Origin: Podospora bellae-mahoneyi
Lineage: Eukaryota; Ascomycota; Sordariomycetes; Sordariales; Podosporaceae
Direction of reading: 5' to 3'
DNA length: 64,000 nucleotides
NCBI RefSeq assembly: GCF_035222275.1
Contig: NC_085882.1
Location: forward strand, 1,805,501-1,869,500
Position numbers and translations under genes: made by a program. A model generated the notes under the pieces. It worked only from the letters and a program-made list of their open reading frames with translations, had not been told where the DNA came from and ran no database searches. Below, in pieces: positions 46,472 to 59,033 of this stretch. The first letter of the stretch is position 1. Each line of letters opens with the position of its first letter.

Positions 46472-47415
46472 TCGACAAGATCGACCACTAAAAAGTACAT
46501 AAGGGGAAGTAGAGGGAAGTTAGGGAGGCATATCGAGTTGTTTATGGGGAAACGAGCGACATTTCAGCATCATCTTGGCGTCTGGATAGGAGAAGGATAA
46601 TCTTGGGCTGATTGAGCTTTTTGCTGGCTACATTGCCACGGCGTTTGGGATGCTCTTTGCACCGGAGATACCACATTAGAGAGAAGGCGAAAGAAGGGGA
46701 AGCTTGTGAATTCAGATCATAGACGACGTTTGTCGACTGGTGAGATGAGAACCGCTCACGGCATCACAATAAAAGAGAATAATTGTCAACACGCCGGGCT
46801 GACGAGGCTCGTTCTTTGGAATGTAATGATTTTCGGCTAACTTCGTCACCTCATGCAGGCATTCGTAAGCTTGGGAGATTGATAACTACCCCTCCTTGAG
46901 TTCTCCAACTTGTCAATCTTGATTCACATTGGAGGTCGAGTGGCTTCCCCCGCACGAAGCGAGCCGTATGGTATCATTCATTGCCTTTGCAGCTTCCTGA
47001 TTTGGACTCGAGGCTCAGTGGCCTCGACCGTGAATATCCCGGCAAGGTCTCTAGCTGACGAAGCCATGAGCACCTCGGACTTGTGTTACCCCTCCTCTGC
47101 TGATAGCAGCGCACAGATGAGCAATCTACACACCATGTCGATATCCAGGTGAGGTCACTGGTGAACATTTTGATGAGGCAGGATTCATTCCCTGTCAGTG
47201 AATTTTGACTACCTACACCATAATTCCTTCCCGGATCTATGCTCGTTCAACTTTTGCTGAATTTACCCTGTCAGTCGTTCAATTGTGTAGTTGCAACAGG
47301 TGAATGCTGTGAAGCAGTCGTCCAAAGAAGCTTTTTCCATCGCGTCGAAGCGCCTTGGCGATCAGGGGCCTTGTGTTAACAGCGCCGCCAAGTGTGTACC
47401 AAGTCATCACCAACC
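46472..47415. other. Gene-free stretch between carrier and membrane-protein gene
   Basis: About 940 bp; short frames only (46910-47152 the longest on plus). Probably 3' UTR and the next promoter. Confidence 0.5.
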
Positions 47416-49933
47416 ATGCCGTTCTCAGACAACTTGTACTCGGCGGTGGATGATGAATCGGATTTTGAACCAATTGACGACATTCTGAGTCAACAGGGCC
47501 GTGAACTGTCTCAATCGGCACATCGGCCCCCTCAATTTGGCCATGCACGGGCCAGCACCGACGACGACGACGACGACGACGAGGGGCTCGATGCTGACGC
47601 CCTGTCTCCTGTCGATGGTTACTTTGGGTCATCAAATGATACCTCATCCGACAAGTCTGCTGTTGCGACATCATCCAACGTGCCGCATGTGCCGAATGTC
47701 TGGGTTGAGGACCCGAGCCTCACCACCGCGGCCAGCAAGGCACGGGAGGCCGAGTTGGAGAGACGAGTGTCAGGGGTTGCGAGGGAGGACTACTCGGTTG
47801 GGGGGCTGACGAGTTCTGGGTACAACTCGTCTGCGTATACTGGGTCCTCTCGAGCTCATGGATATAGTGGTTCGTTTTCGAGGCCGGGTACGTACACCCA
47901 ATCCTCGTCGCCATCATCATCATCTGCTGGACCATCGGTTCTGTCTACGAGATCATATACGCCATACCCACACAGAGCTGCGTACCAGGGTGAGAGTTCG
48001 AGACTGGTACCGCAAGACGCCCCGCCGGCTTATACACCTTCACCCACGTCGCCTCAGAGTTTGCAAGGTGGGCACGACGCTTCCAGGAATTACAGTACAT
48101 TCTCGGCACCGACTGGTACAATGGGACGCTTGGGGGAGACTCAGGGGCTCTTGGGCCATGAGCCTGAAAGCATGAGAGACTCTGGCAATGGTGGTTCTGG
48201 TGAAGACAGCCCCCGATGGAGGGAACGAATTGAAAACAGGATATCGTCATTTGACAGGAGTTATTGCAAGTTTGCGTTTCTTGTGGTGGGGTTGGTCTTG
48301 CTGTCTACCGGGTTCCTCACCACTCTCATCAATAGCGTGAGAGACGAGGTAAGTGTTACGCGTCTTTTCATCTGAAGTGCTGTTTTGTCCGATGGAGGGT
48401 TGCGTAACGCTCTCTCCAATTGGCACATCCCCCCACCACTCATCATAAATACACGCTGCTGCCTGGTTCTTTTGCCCGAGATCTCACAGACTAACAAGCT
48501 TCCAGCGACCACACCTCCACCCACCACCCAAGATGACCTACCCCGATCTCGACAACAAACTCCCCTGGCAGGACGGCTCCTCCTGCGGGACGGACCGTAT
48601 CACGCGTGATCCCGAGTCGTTTGACGTCTTGTTTTCGTCCGACAAGCCCCTGACCATCATCCAAAACAATTCCCACAACAACGACCACCACTCTTACAAA
48701 CCCATCCAGATCCACGGTTCGGTTATTTTCCGACAGACTGACGCTGACCACCCTGACCCGAAGCTGGTGGTGGAAACAACAGTCAACAACGACCTCATCG
48801 CTGCTTCCATCACCTGGGAGGAGACCTCCCAAAAGCTGGTCGTCACCATTCCTAATGTTTTGCTTTCTGACGACACCAACGACCAAACCACACCCTGGCC
48901 ATGCATCCACCTAACCGCCACGGTTTGGACCCCCCCCTCCTCGTCGCTGTTGACCCTCTCAGTCAAAACAACTGTTTTGTCTATCCTTTTGGTTGATAAC
49001 CTGTCTTTGAGCATCGCAGAGTCGGCCAGCCTGTCCTCCACTGTTGGGTCTATTGTTTCTGATACTGCCGGCTCGGGGTCTCAGTCCCTAACCCTTTCCC
49101 CGTCATTCAAGTTCATCTCCCCCCTCATAGAAACCACCACCACCTCAGCCCCGATATCCGGCTCCTGGCCGCTGTACAACTACCTCTCCTTCGAGTCCAC
49201 AGCAGGTAACATCAAAGTCACCATCCTCCCCCAGCCAGACCTCGACCCCTCACACCCCAAACCTGCCATCCTCAATGTGAAGTCCTCCTCCGGAACGGTG
49301 GAACTTACCGAGCCGATCGACGCCGCGAAGGAGGCGTATGAATTGGCACAGGTCCTGACGGCAGAAGGGGCCGGTTACCTTCTTGCCGGGAAGGCAGAAG
49401 AGGTTATCCCAGTGAGGGATTACAGGGTTGATGTCCACACCACGTCTGGGAAAATCAAGGCTAAACTTGCCGTGACGGACGGGGCGAGGTTCAGGAGTAC
49501 CTCTGGGGGGATGGATATTGATGTTTTGCTGGTGCTGGATGGGGGGGTGTATAACCCCGAGGGAAGAAAGGTTGATTTGGAGACGTCAAGCACGAGTGGG
49601 AATGTTGGGGTTAGGGTCGGGGAGGTGATGTGGGTTGGGAGGGATAAGGAAAACAAGTTGGATGTGGTTCGGGGGAGGCACGGGAGCACCAGTGGGAATG
49701 TGAGGGTTAATTACCCGAAGAGTTGGGAGGGGGAGGTGAGTTTGGGGACTTTGAGTGGGAAGTTGAAGGTTGGGGGGGAGGGGGTGAGGGTTGTAAAAGG
49801 GGGCGAGGGGGGGTGGCCGGGGGTGAGGAAGAATTTGGTTGCTAGGAAGGGGAAGGGGGAGGGGGAGGGGGGGAGTAAGGTTGAGGGGAGGAGTACGAGT
49901 GGTGATGTTTGGGTTTGGATTGGGGATTTGTGA
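47416..49933 (+). CDS. Single-pass membrane protein with repetitive beta-rich ectodomain, function unknown
   Basis: Two exons (47416-48348, 48506-49933) encode 786 residues. Residues 1-280 are disordered and Ser/Asp/Tyr-rich, with a run of seven Asp. One membrane segment follows at about 286-305 (FAFLVVGLVLLSTGFLTTLI). The second exon encodes a large region with repeated short-strand units around S-T/S-G-N/K/G turns (ESTAGNIKVTIL, TTSGKIKAKLAV, TSGGMDIDVL, TSGNVGVRV, STSGNVRVNY, TLSGKLKV, STSGDVWVWI). This looks like the DUF4097-type adhesin beta-helix. The topology (disordered cytosolic N-terminus, beta-rich outside or lumenal part) is inferred. The intron has GTAAGT, CTAAC and TTCCAG. The last third is very G-rich. 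Confidence 0.8.
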
Positions 49934-52900
49934 AGGGGGGTGTGGGAGGGGATGATGAGAACACGAACGGTGATGAGCACATGGGATGGCGGTTAATGTT
50001 TGCAATTTTCTTTTGTTGTTGGGTATCCTGAGGAGCTAAAATACAAGATAATACAGTTGTCATTGCTTTGCCAATTCCTCGTTAAGATGCCTGAGGTAAC
50101 GCAATCTTTTCTCTTCATCTCAAAGCTTCATTCACCACCGACGATGTCAAACCACAACCAAGAAGACAAACTACCTTAAGCAGGCAGCCCCTCGTCCACC
50201 GCAGAAACAGGTGCACAACCCCTGATACCAGTCCTGCCACCACCATAACCCCACCAGACAAACTGTCCCCTATGTGATGCTTGAGAAAGTCCTCATCCTG
50301 GCGTAAGGGAAGAGAGTTGATCCCAAGTCGGCGCCAGATCATGCATGGAACCCAGGCGCACGTTCAGGTCGGTTTCTTGTCGATCGTCTTGTGACAGGTA
50401 GCTTCGGAGAAGAATGTAAGATGGTAACCGAAAACGAGAGTGACTTTGGAGAAATGGAAGAATGTTGGGGTCCCTTCCCGACATGGTGCAGTCTCGTAGG
50501 AGCTGCGAAAATGAACAAGGTGCTGCACGTAATCTCAGGGTTGAGCGCAAAAGGTAAGGTACCTAGGTACGTTTGGGTGATGGGTGTCAGGTGGTATGTC
50601 AAGTTGTCGTCCGGCATCTAGGGAATACTGCTGGATGGGAGGTAGGATCAAAAGTAAAAAGAGGTGTGCTATATAATGACTTAAAATCAAATAATAAAGA
50701 AAAGAAAAGAGAAGAAAGCAAACGCTGAAAGCCAAATATGCTGTGTGGTGAGTGGTCAGGATTCGAAGAGCAGAACGTGATACCGCTATACTACGCACGC
50801 CACGGATGTGTGTGCCTAAATTTCGAATCAAATAGTGTGGTCTGGTCCTGGGTGCTGGCATTGGTCTATGTTGAGTGTGGTGATGAGGGGGCGTCATGGT
50901 TGGCGTTGCTCGACCAGAGTTCTGTAAAGCCTAAAAGTGGTGGGCCCCCAAAATGGGGTTCTTGTGAATTTCATCGGTTGGGATGTCTGTAACATTGGGG
51001 AGAGATACCTAACTCAACGAAGGAAAGAGTTTAGGTGGTAAACGGATACGCTGAATAGGGTATGTTATGTGGGGATTTTGATGAGAACTAGGCCAAGAAG
51101 GCGCGAATGAAAGAAGAGCTTCTCCAGGCTGCAATAAAAAGTCCGTACGGAATCAGTGTGTGATTTGCCTTCAAAGTAGGGCAAACAAACCTAGTCAAAG
51201 AGGAAAAGAGTACGGAAAGTAGCGTTTGACAGGATCTAGATGTTTGGCTACACATACCTAAGGTACCTAACACCAAAGAACCAAACAGTAAGCGATGTTG
51301 TTTAATTTCTCAAAGCGAGGGCCATCCAGACCGGTAATTTCACCATTAAGATGTGGGAATCCTATTTCCAAAACCGAGCGGTACTGGCACAATCTCTTCA
51401 ATCTTCAAGATCCGGTGTTCTCAGCCATAACACCGCAGTTGTAGCACTTCCGAGCGAGCCTTTTGTTTCTCTGCCAGTCACATCGCTAAAGGACAACACG
51501 TGGCTCTCAAACTGGGATGGTGCCGTGGTGAATAGGGTCAGATAATTCATAATAAAATTTCACAACTGATCCCAAAAAGTAGATCGAGCACGATCGAGGT
51601 CAGAGGTTGCTGAAAAAGTCGACCACTAATCGAAATTTCTCGGCGTTATTGTCGCCCGCCAGCGATGGAGGAGGCACTGTTTCCTCGAGAAGCAATACAT
51701 ATGTTGGGTCTTCAGTATCCTCTGGCAGGCTCTCATGTCGGGTGAGACAACTGCTGCACAACTCGAGAAAGGTCTGGGAAGGATGTCTATTCGAGACCGT
51801 CGGAGCTGGAGGGCGGTGTCTTAGATTAGAAGACGAGTGTAGAGGTAGGTGGGTGGGCAGGTGCATGACTGACCAACAAGCCAAGTTCCATGTGGCATCG
51901 CAAAGAGGTGAGGTGAGATAAATGTACTCAGCAAAGAGGAGTGGTTGATATATTTATATGCTGATCAATATAAGCACAAATAATCATTCAGCGGTACTAT
52001 GCGTAAAGACCTGGATCATCAAGATGCAAAATCTTGATCTTTAATACCTTCTGGTATACTTATATTAAAGAATGATGATCCTTTCCCAACAGGAATCCAT
52101 AGCTCGGGAGCAATTCTGAGGGAGGGGGGGATATTTACATGGAAGTCCAGTACATCTGGCAGAGATTGGTATAGTCACAACAATAATGTCTTCATTTGAC
52201 GCACCTATCGTGTTGTCATTGCTGACTTTAAAACAGTTCACGTCTTGAACATAACCCATGTTATGATAAGAACTACAAGCCAAAGGTGATCAACTCCTGA
52301 CTAGAGGCCCACGAAAGAACCATGGGCTATCAAGTCATGGAAGATTCACCTTGTTCAGAGGTGTCATGATGTATCTTTGTTCTTGTTGACTGTGAGATGC
52401 CAAGACTCAGTTCTGGAAAAGGGGTCACTCCTGAATCCAGCCTTGGCATTATGACAACCATCCCTCCAGCAACCGCACTTCCATGCCAGGAATGATTATT
52501 TATGTGAATTCTGTGACTTTAAGTGTTTGCCCGTCAATAAAGATAGTTTTTTTTTTTGGAGACATCAAAGAAATGACTGATGAGTCAAGTTGTTAGAGGT
52601 TGATACCCACGTTGAAAGAGTGCTGGTAGGATGACTCTGTATCTCTCAGTTCTCTTTCGATCCGGACTTGTCAGAAACACATATGTGAGACTAACTAATG
52701 AGCAGACTTCACCATGGCTTTGAAATAGTAGCGCACAATAAGGAGTTGGTTGAACATTGTGTGCTTCAATTCGAGTTATATATTGACAGACAGAGCATTG
52801 GCTTGAGAACCAGAACTCAAACAACATTAACCGGAGAAGATGCTCGTGAAAAGGCCATTTTTACTGTATTTGGAGCCTGATGATGTTGAGTAACAGTTCT

Positions 52901-53254
52901 TTGGAGAGAGGTCAGAGCACTCACTAGATATCTTGAAGCACACACGCCTTCTTTGCAGTGATGCTGACTGGCAGGCATGCGCGTGCATGTCCAGAACCCA
53001 AAGAACCCTACCGTTCTGTCCAACAGCAATCAGCCCTTACCGTCGCTGCTACTAATGTTGCTCCTTGACATCCATTTTGACCTTTCGAAGGCGGTGAAAC
53101 GCTTGGACCAACTTGATACCTGCTTTGAGCCAGGAGGGTACTCACGAAGACCGACTGCAGTCGTGCACACTCTGGTGGCCTTGGAAAATTGAAAATTCCC
53201 TCCTGTCTGACCTCTCTTCTTGCTCTCTCTCTTTCGACCTTCTGAGTTGAACCC
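49934..53254. other. 3.3-kb stretch without a convincing gene
   Basis: AT-richer, with many short frames on both strands. The only one I list separately is the minus-strand frame 51600-51866. No RNA gene, inverted repeat or transposon fragment recognised. Confidence 0.45.
51600..51866 (-). CDS. Small open frame, doubtful gene
   Basis: 88 codons from ATG 51866. The C-terminal part has protein-like, acidic composition (EDPTYVLLLEETVPPPSLAG, EKFRLVVDFFSNL). No family resemblance and no clear splice partner upstream. It may be the last exon of a gene I could not assemble, or chance. Confidence 0.25.
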   Translation of the reverse strand: MHLPTHLPLHSSSNLRHRPPAPTVSNRHPSQTFLELCSSCLTRHESLPEDTEDPTYVLLLEETVPPPSLAGDNNAEKFRLVVDFFSNL

Positions 53255-54043
53255 ATGACACCAACATCAACAGTCACAGTAAACCACCAAGTGACAAACA
53301 TGTCAAAACGTAAGTCGTGATCATCGGGATGACTTGACTGTGTCTCGGATGAACCGACTAACCACAGATGTAAGCAGAACCAAACTGCAATGACGAGGAG
53401 GAGGAGGTGACTCTGCAAGAGACAGCTGGGATGATCGACCAGTTCGAGCACATGCTTGGTGACATTGGAAGTAAGTGATATCCTCGTCAACACTCTTCAA
53501 TTCAAAGGGGCTATGGCTGACCTCAAATGATTGTGAAGGGGGTGGCGACTTTCCGATGACCAGAGCTCGTGCTGCTTGGGGTCCTTCGACCACTGCTCCA
53601 ACTGGCAAGTAACGATGTTGATTGATCTTTTTTGTCTTGGTCCTCTTACCTTTGCTCTGAACCTGGGGTTTCTCAAACCCAGCTCTGACCAAACACGGCT
53701 GATTCAGAAAGTTAGCTAACCTCTATCAGAGCCAGCCTTACCTGCCCGTCCTCGAGGGATCACCCTCGAACAGCCCTCGCCCCCACCAGCGTTCCCTCTG
53801 CCGCTGGTGCCACGCCTGCCCGTCCGGGCCCGAAGCCAAACGCCGGCGACCGCCAGCAGCCGGCCTGAGCTCCCGCTGCCGCGTTCTCCGCTCGGTGCTG
53901 TCGAGCCAATCGTGGCATCCGACGCGGAGACGAAGCCAGGGCCAGAAGCCACCGGAAGCCCTGGTGAGGCAGCGAGCACACACGTAGGCCTGGGATATAC
54001 TCTCTCTTTCCCACCAAAAGCAACAGATTTGCCGTCACCATGA
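53255..54043 (+). CDS. Proline-rich multi-exon gene, first part (model uncertain)
   Basis: A run of well-formed splice sites suggests a real gene: exons about 53255-53309, 53378-53470, 53539-53604 and 53730-54043. The product begins MTPTSTVTVNHQVTNMSK, has an acidic, helix-like stretch (DEEEEVTLQETAGMIDQFEH) and continues proline-rich to a TGA at 54043 (175 residues). The third intron would use a GC-AG donor (G|GCAAGT); a GT donor four bases later leads into another frame that closes at a TGA soon after. The TGA at 54041-54043 overlaps the ATG of the next open stretch. Whether this and the next entry are one gene or two is unresolved. I do not recognise a family. Confidence 0.4.
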
Positions 54044-54717
54044 CGGCTTCATCAACCGCCAGCCCTTTGCAGGGCAAAGCACTCTCGTCGTTGCCGTCCC
54101 TGGGCTCGCAGCCCAGGGAGAATCTTGCGCCTCCGGGCCGGCCCTCTTTGGAGGAACGGTCGCTGTCGGCTGCGTCGGTTGCCTCTGCTGCGCCCTCTTC
54201 TGCGTCAGTTTCTGCCGGGGAAGAGTCTCTGCCTCGTCCTGGTAAGTTGTCCCAGCAGGTGCTGTTCTTGGATCGAAAAGTTGCTGACGTTTTCCTTGAA
54301 GCCGATCACCTCGAGCCAAACAATCCGTTTGGCTACCCTGCTCCTTCCGCGTTTCGTAAGTCGTTTCCCACCGATTCAGATGGCCGACTTTGCTAACTTC
54401 AAGTGATAGGCCACAATTGGGCGAACCCCAACCGCCGTGCTGCCCGGGGCTCTGTCCTCGGTGGAGCTGTCTCTGGCGTTGTCGTCGGCTCGCGCCCTCG
54501 ACCTTCCCTCTCTGGTGGTGTGCTTGCGGTTCCGTATCTGCCGTTCTCGCTCCCGCCTGTGCTGCCGGGCCCCGTCTCGCCGCCCGCGCCCACTCGACCC
54601 GCGCCACCGGTCCCTCCCTCCCGGCCGCCTCCTGCCGTTCCCTCGTCGCCGGCCATCCCGGCCCGGAACCCTGCCCGTCTGGGACCAGCTTCGCCCGCGC
54701 CCTCCGGCTCTGCCTGA
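54040..54717 (+). CDS. Proline/alanine-rich multi-exon gene, second part (model uncertain)
   Basis: Exons 54040-54241, 54302-54355 and 54410-54717 keep one frame and give 187 residues. Both introns have GTAAGT donors and good branch sites (TTGCTGACG; TTGCTAACTTC). The start context CACCATGAC is favourable. The product is Ser/Pro-rich, with one short ordered-looking junction (DHLEPNNPFGYPAPSAF|RHNWANPNRRAARGS) and a tail of Pro-Ala-Ser repeats. GC content is much higher than in the flanks. The first intron (54242-54301) has no stop and is a multiple of three, so it may be retained. Function unknown. Confidence 0.45.
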
Positions 54718-55336
54718 GATGACAAGAAGACCCATGGGGTGAAGAAGGAGGAGAAGTGAGAAGGAGAGAAGGATCCTTCCCTGTATCTTATTTGTATTTT
54801 TACAACGATATGGAGTTCGTGGAGTTTGGGAAGGGGTGGAGGAAGATACCCAAGGGACACAATGGAAGACATTGCCTGCCGATTTGAGCGGCATATCACA
54901 GAACTCTGAGAATCTTCCTGAGAACAAGTGACCAGTGTGAAGACATGATGATGACTCTGAGAGTGGTGAGAGAGAAGAGACGTTGGATATCTTGGCAGGC
55001 CCCATCACGTGGATCTGCCAGGTTCCGAAATTCCAGAACATGGGGCAGTTCCCACTGAAGCATCCTTGGCAGCAGCACCAGGAACGCGCTTAGCTCCCGC
55101 TGATCTGGGGGAGCTTTGGAGCTGTCCGCGCGCCCCGGAATACCACCCCGCAATTGCCTGTGAACACGAGCTCAACTTCAACATTCCTCCATTGTTTTTC
55201 TCTCACATGAGACTAGGTTTCAGATATACTTTGACTGCTACTAGTATCATTCTGGACGTTTCATCCATAAAGTATCATATCCACTGACATTACCGCGCAA
55301 TCACATGGTTGGCACCCAGCGGGCTATCCATTCGCC
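54718..55336. other. Intergenic region before the WDR48 gene
   Basis: 619 bp with no gene seen; promoter of the WD40 gene presumed. Confidence 0.5.
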
Positions 55337-58300
55337 ATGTCCAAAAAGGCCCGCCAGAGAATCAGCTATGGTTTGTGCTACCAATGCGTTGTCCTGCAGC
55401 ATCCCTACAGACACATCTCCATCTGACGCTTCCAATTGATAGTCCTCGAACACCCCAACTCCTCTCCTGGCGGCCATAGACTCGGCGTGAACGGCCTTGC
55501 CATCGACCAGACAAACAGCATCCTGTGAGAGCGTCGCTCCAGATATACCGAACCCACCCCCAGAAGTTCATTACTTACCGACATATGCTCCCCACAGATA
55601 CTCCGGCGGCCGCGATGGTGTCCTCTGCGCCTGGGATCTCAACCGAGATCTCGTTGCCCCCCAGACCTCCCACTCCGCCATGATCGACGAGACGATGAGC
55701 GCCAGCACATCCAAACGGGCAACCACATTTCGAGCACAAACACAGGCGCATACCCACTGGGTCAACGACATTACGCTCGCCGAGAAGCATACAGCCGTTG
55801 TATCCGGCTCCTCGGATCTGTTTGTCAAGCTGTGGCGTCCACTAGCCGAAACACCGGCCGACCCGGTGACCATCGGCCAGCATGCCGATTATGTCAAATG
55901 CGTCGCGACACCAACAGCAGACACAAACTGGGTAGCCTCGGGCGGCCTCGACCGCAAGATCAACTTTTGGGACCTGGCAGGAGGCGGAAACATCCTCGAG
56001 ATTGACGCCCGAGGTGAAGAGGTGGCTGAGAAGGGCAGCATCTATGCCATGGGGGTAACACACAACGTTGTCGCCAACGGCGGACCTGAGTCGACAGTAC
56101 GGTTGTGGGATCCAAAAACTGGTAAACGTATCACCAAGTTTGTTGGTCATACGGATATGATCAGGTCGATTCTGATCAGTGAGAATGGGGACTTGATCAT
56201 GTCTGCTAGTTCTGATCAGACGGTCAAGGTGTGGAGCGTCACGGCGGGAAGGTGTATGCATACACTTACCATGCATGACAGCAGTGTTTGGGCGCTGTTC
56301 TCGGATGACCCTTCGCTGCACACCTTTTACAGCGCTGACAGGTCGGGGTTGGTGGTCAAGACGGATGTCAGGGGTACGAATGGGGAGTTTGACAACGGGC
56401 TGTCGCTAGCTGTCGCTCAAGAAAACGATGGCGTCACGAGAGTAGTGGCCTGGGGAGACAGCATCTGGACATCAACCAGCAGGGCATCGATCAATAGATG
56501 GAAGAATGTGGACTCGAGTGATCATACGCAACTACCAGAGGCGTTCCGGGCACATCGGGCATCGTTGGCCACGATTAGGAGTCGGGACGGATCTTTGTCG
56601 TCGACTATGGTGCCGCCTGTGTCTGGAGCTGAATCCCCGTACAAGCCCCGGCATAAGCGGAACATTTCGGAGAAGTCCATTTTGAGAATCTCGAACACGG
56701 CTCCTCTTCCGTTTACGTTGGGTAGCGGTAACATGGATGAGAACTCGGTCAGTCCAGGCTCACAGGTTCCCGAGCCGGCGTTCAACATGGTGGAGCTCCC
56801 TGAGCCAATACAGCATGAACCAGAGGAGACCATAGCGGGCCAGTTTGGGCTGGTGAAGCACAGGTTGTTGAATGATCGGAGACGAGTGCTGACCCTGGAT
56901 ACTGCTGGTGAGGTCTTGTTGTGGGATTTGATTCAGGTATGCTCCTTCTCCCATTGTGTTTTGTATGTGCGACGATATTGACCCTTTGAAGTGCCGACCG
57001 ATTCAAGAGTTTGGAAAGCATCACCTTGAGACCATCGTGCCACAGGTTAACACTAAGGAGGCCGTGGCGCCGTGGTGCTCGATTGACACCAGCTCGGGCA
57101 ATCTTGCTGTTGTGTTGGAACCTTACAATTGCTTTGATGCAGAGATGTACGCTGATGAGTTGGGCTCTGTGGAAAATACGGAGTTTAGAGAAGACCAGAG
57201 GAGTAAGTCCTTCCAACCTGAGGAAGGTCGGATTGCAACTGACAAATTCTAGTCAACCTTGGGAAATGGGTCCTCAGATATCTCTTTGCCAACCTCATCG
57301 ACGAAGAAATCCGCCGTGACGAGGCCTTCAGACACAAGCTCAACGAAGAGGTGCTCAAAAAGACGGCAGGCGGCGGTAGGATGCTGCCTCCACTGGCGAT
57401 TAGTATTCCAGGACCAGCAGGATGGCAGTTTTCTGAACCCTCGTCGTCAGCTACACCGAAGGCTACTGGCATGAACTACCCACCCATGACTCCTGGGATG
57501 GCCATCGGCCTTGCTACCCCCGGTTCACCAATGGCTCCTTTCATAGATGGAGGCTTCACCACACCACTCAGCCCACTTGAGAAGAGAACTTCCCAAGTCA
57601 GCAGACCCTCACAAGAACGCGAAGACTATTTCGCCGATGCGATACAAACGCCGGGATTAGATCAGAGCAACAGACTAGCCCAAACTCCCGCGACCGAGGT
57701 GCCCCCTACCCCCGGCCCTGAGCAACCAGCCAAGACACCAAGTGCTACTGAAACCAATGGCAAAGAAAAGGAGAAGGATGCCAAAGACAAGGAAAAGGAC
57801 GGTGGGAAGACTCCCAGCACGCCGTTTGGTGGAATGAAGAAGTTCCGAATGGGCGGGTTCAGCATGAAGCTGGGTCGCTCGGCATCTACACCCCAAGCAG
57901 AGAAACCTGCCGCCTTGGACGAGAAGGCCGAGGAGTCAGGGTCGAATGGCAGCCAACACGAAAGGGAATTTGATGACAACCTTGGGGGCGTCGTTCAGAA
58001 GATTAAAGCGGAATACGAAGAAGAGCTTGTTGACAACCCAGGCCGGATTGTCGAAACGAAAATCACGCCATCTTTACCGAATGATACTCCGGTTCTTAAA
58101 CTCCCACCTGGGACAAAAGTCATTATACAGGAAGAAACTTCTGGCGGCTCGGCGGAAGTTTATCGTGGGACGGTGGGAAGTGTGGGTACTGACGCGGATG
58201 AGATTGAACAGAAAGGACCGAAGTGGCTCGGTGAGTGTTTGCTGCAGAATGTTCTCCCGGTCAAGGACGCGGTGAAGGTCAGCTTTGTGCTGTTTCCGTA

Positions 58301-58766
58301 CAAGGGGGAGCTGCCTGAGCTGGTGGCGGCGCCGGATGGGAATAATAGGCTCAATGCGAATAGGATGCTGAGGGTGAAGAAGATTTTGGGGTATGTGGCT
58401 GAGAGGATTGATCGGGAGTGGAAGGAGGAGGTGGAGAGGGTGGAACGTGAGGGGGGGGAGGTTGGGGAGGGGGTGATGAGGCCGGAGGAGTATTTGGAGT
58501 TGTGGTGTAACGAACAGGTGAGTACTGCTAGGGGGTGGGAAAGGGAAGGTGGGGGTGGTGCTGATAAGACAAAACAGATGCTACCGAATAAGATGACACT
58601 TGCGACGCTGAGGACGCATGTTTGGAGGGGGGGGAATGATATTGTTCTTCATTATAGGGCGAATGGGAGGAAGGAGATTAAGTTGACGGAGCAGGTGGCG
58701 GAGATGGTGAAGGAGGAGGAGCAGGCGGGGAAGAAGAATGAGGAGGTTGGGACGCCTGGTGTTTAA
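55337..58766 (+). CDS. WDR48: WDR48/UAF1-type WD40 protein (deubiquitinase cofactor)
   Basis: Six exons (55337-55370, 55443-55524, 55598-56936, 56992-57202, 57253-58517, 58578-58766) encode 1039 residues. The start is [35 protein letters not shown]40 repeats follow ([94 protein letters not shown]). The C-terminal part has the WDR48-type region ending in a ubiquitin-like fold ([29 protein letters not shown]). WDR48/UAF1 (fission yeast Bun107) activates USP1/USP12/USP46-type deubiquitinases. A Lys/Glu-rich insert ([14 protein letters not shown]) lies in the linker. The last intron (58518-58577, 60 nt) lacks stops and keeps frame, so retention would not truncate the protein. Confidence 0.9.
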
Positions 58767-59033
58767 TGGTGTTTGATGGTGTGGGGGTGTTTATGCGAGT
58801 TGAAGGAAGGTAGGGTTTGTATATGGCTGGTTGGGTGGGTTGGCTTTTGCAGGGCCGGCGAATGGTAATTATTGGTGTTTTTTTTTTAGCGTAGTAAATG
58901 TACATATTATATACAGGCGCTCAGTTTGATCGCACAACACAACTAGGGGTATCAAGATCTATGTGCATGGTGTTGTTTCATCTATCATGTTCCCGTCCCT
59001 CCCTTATTTTTACTGTCCTTATTTTTCCCACCT

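Noticed and set aside
53716-55041. Long minus-strand frames across the proline-rich locus
   Set aside because: GC-rich DNA leaves many frames open; splice signals and branch sites are on the plus strand.
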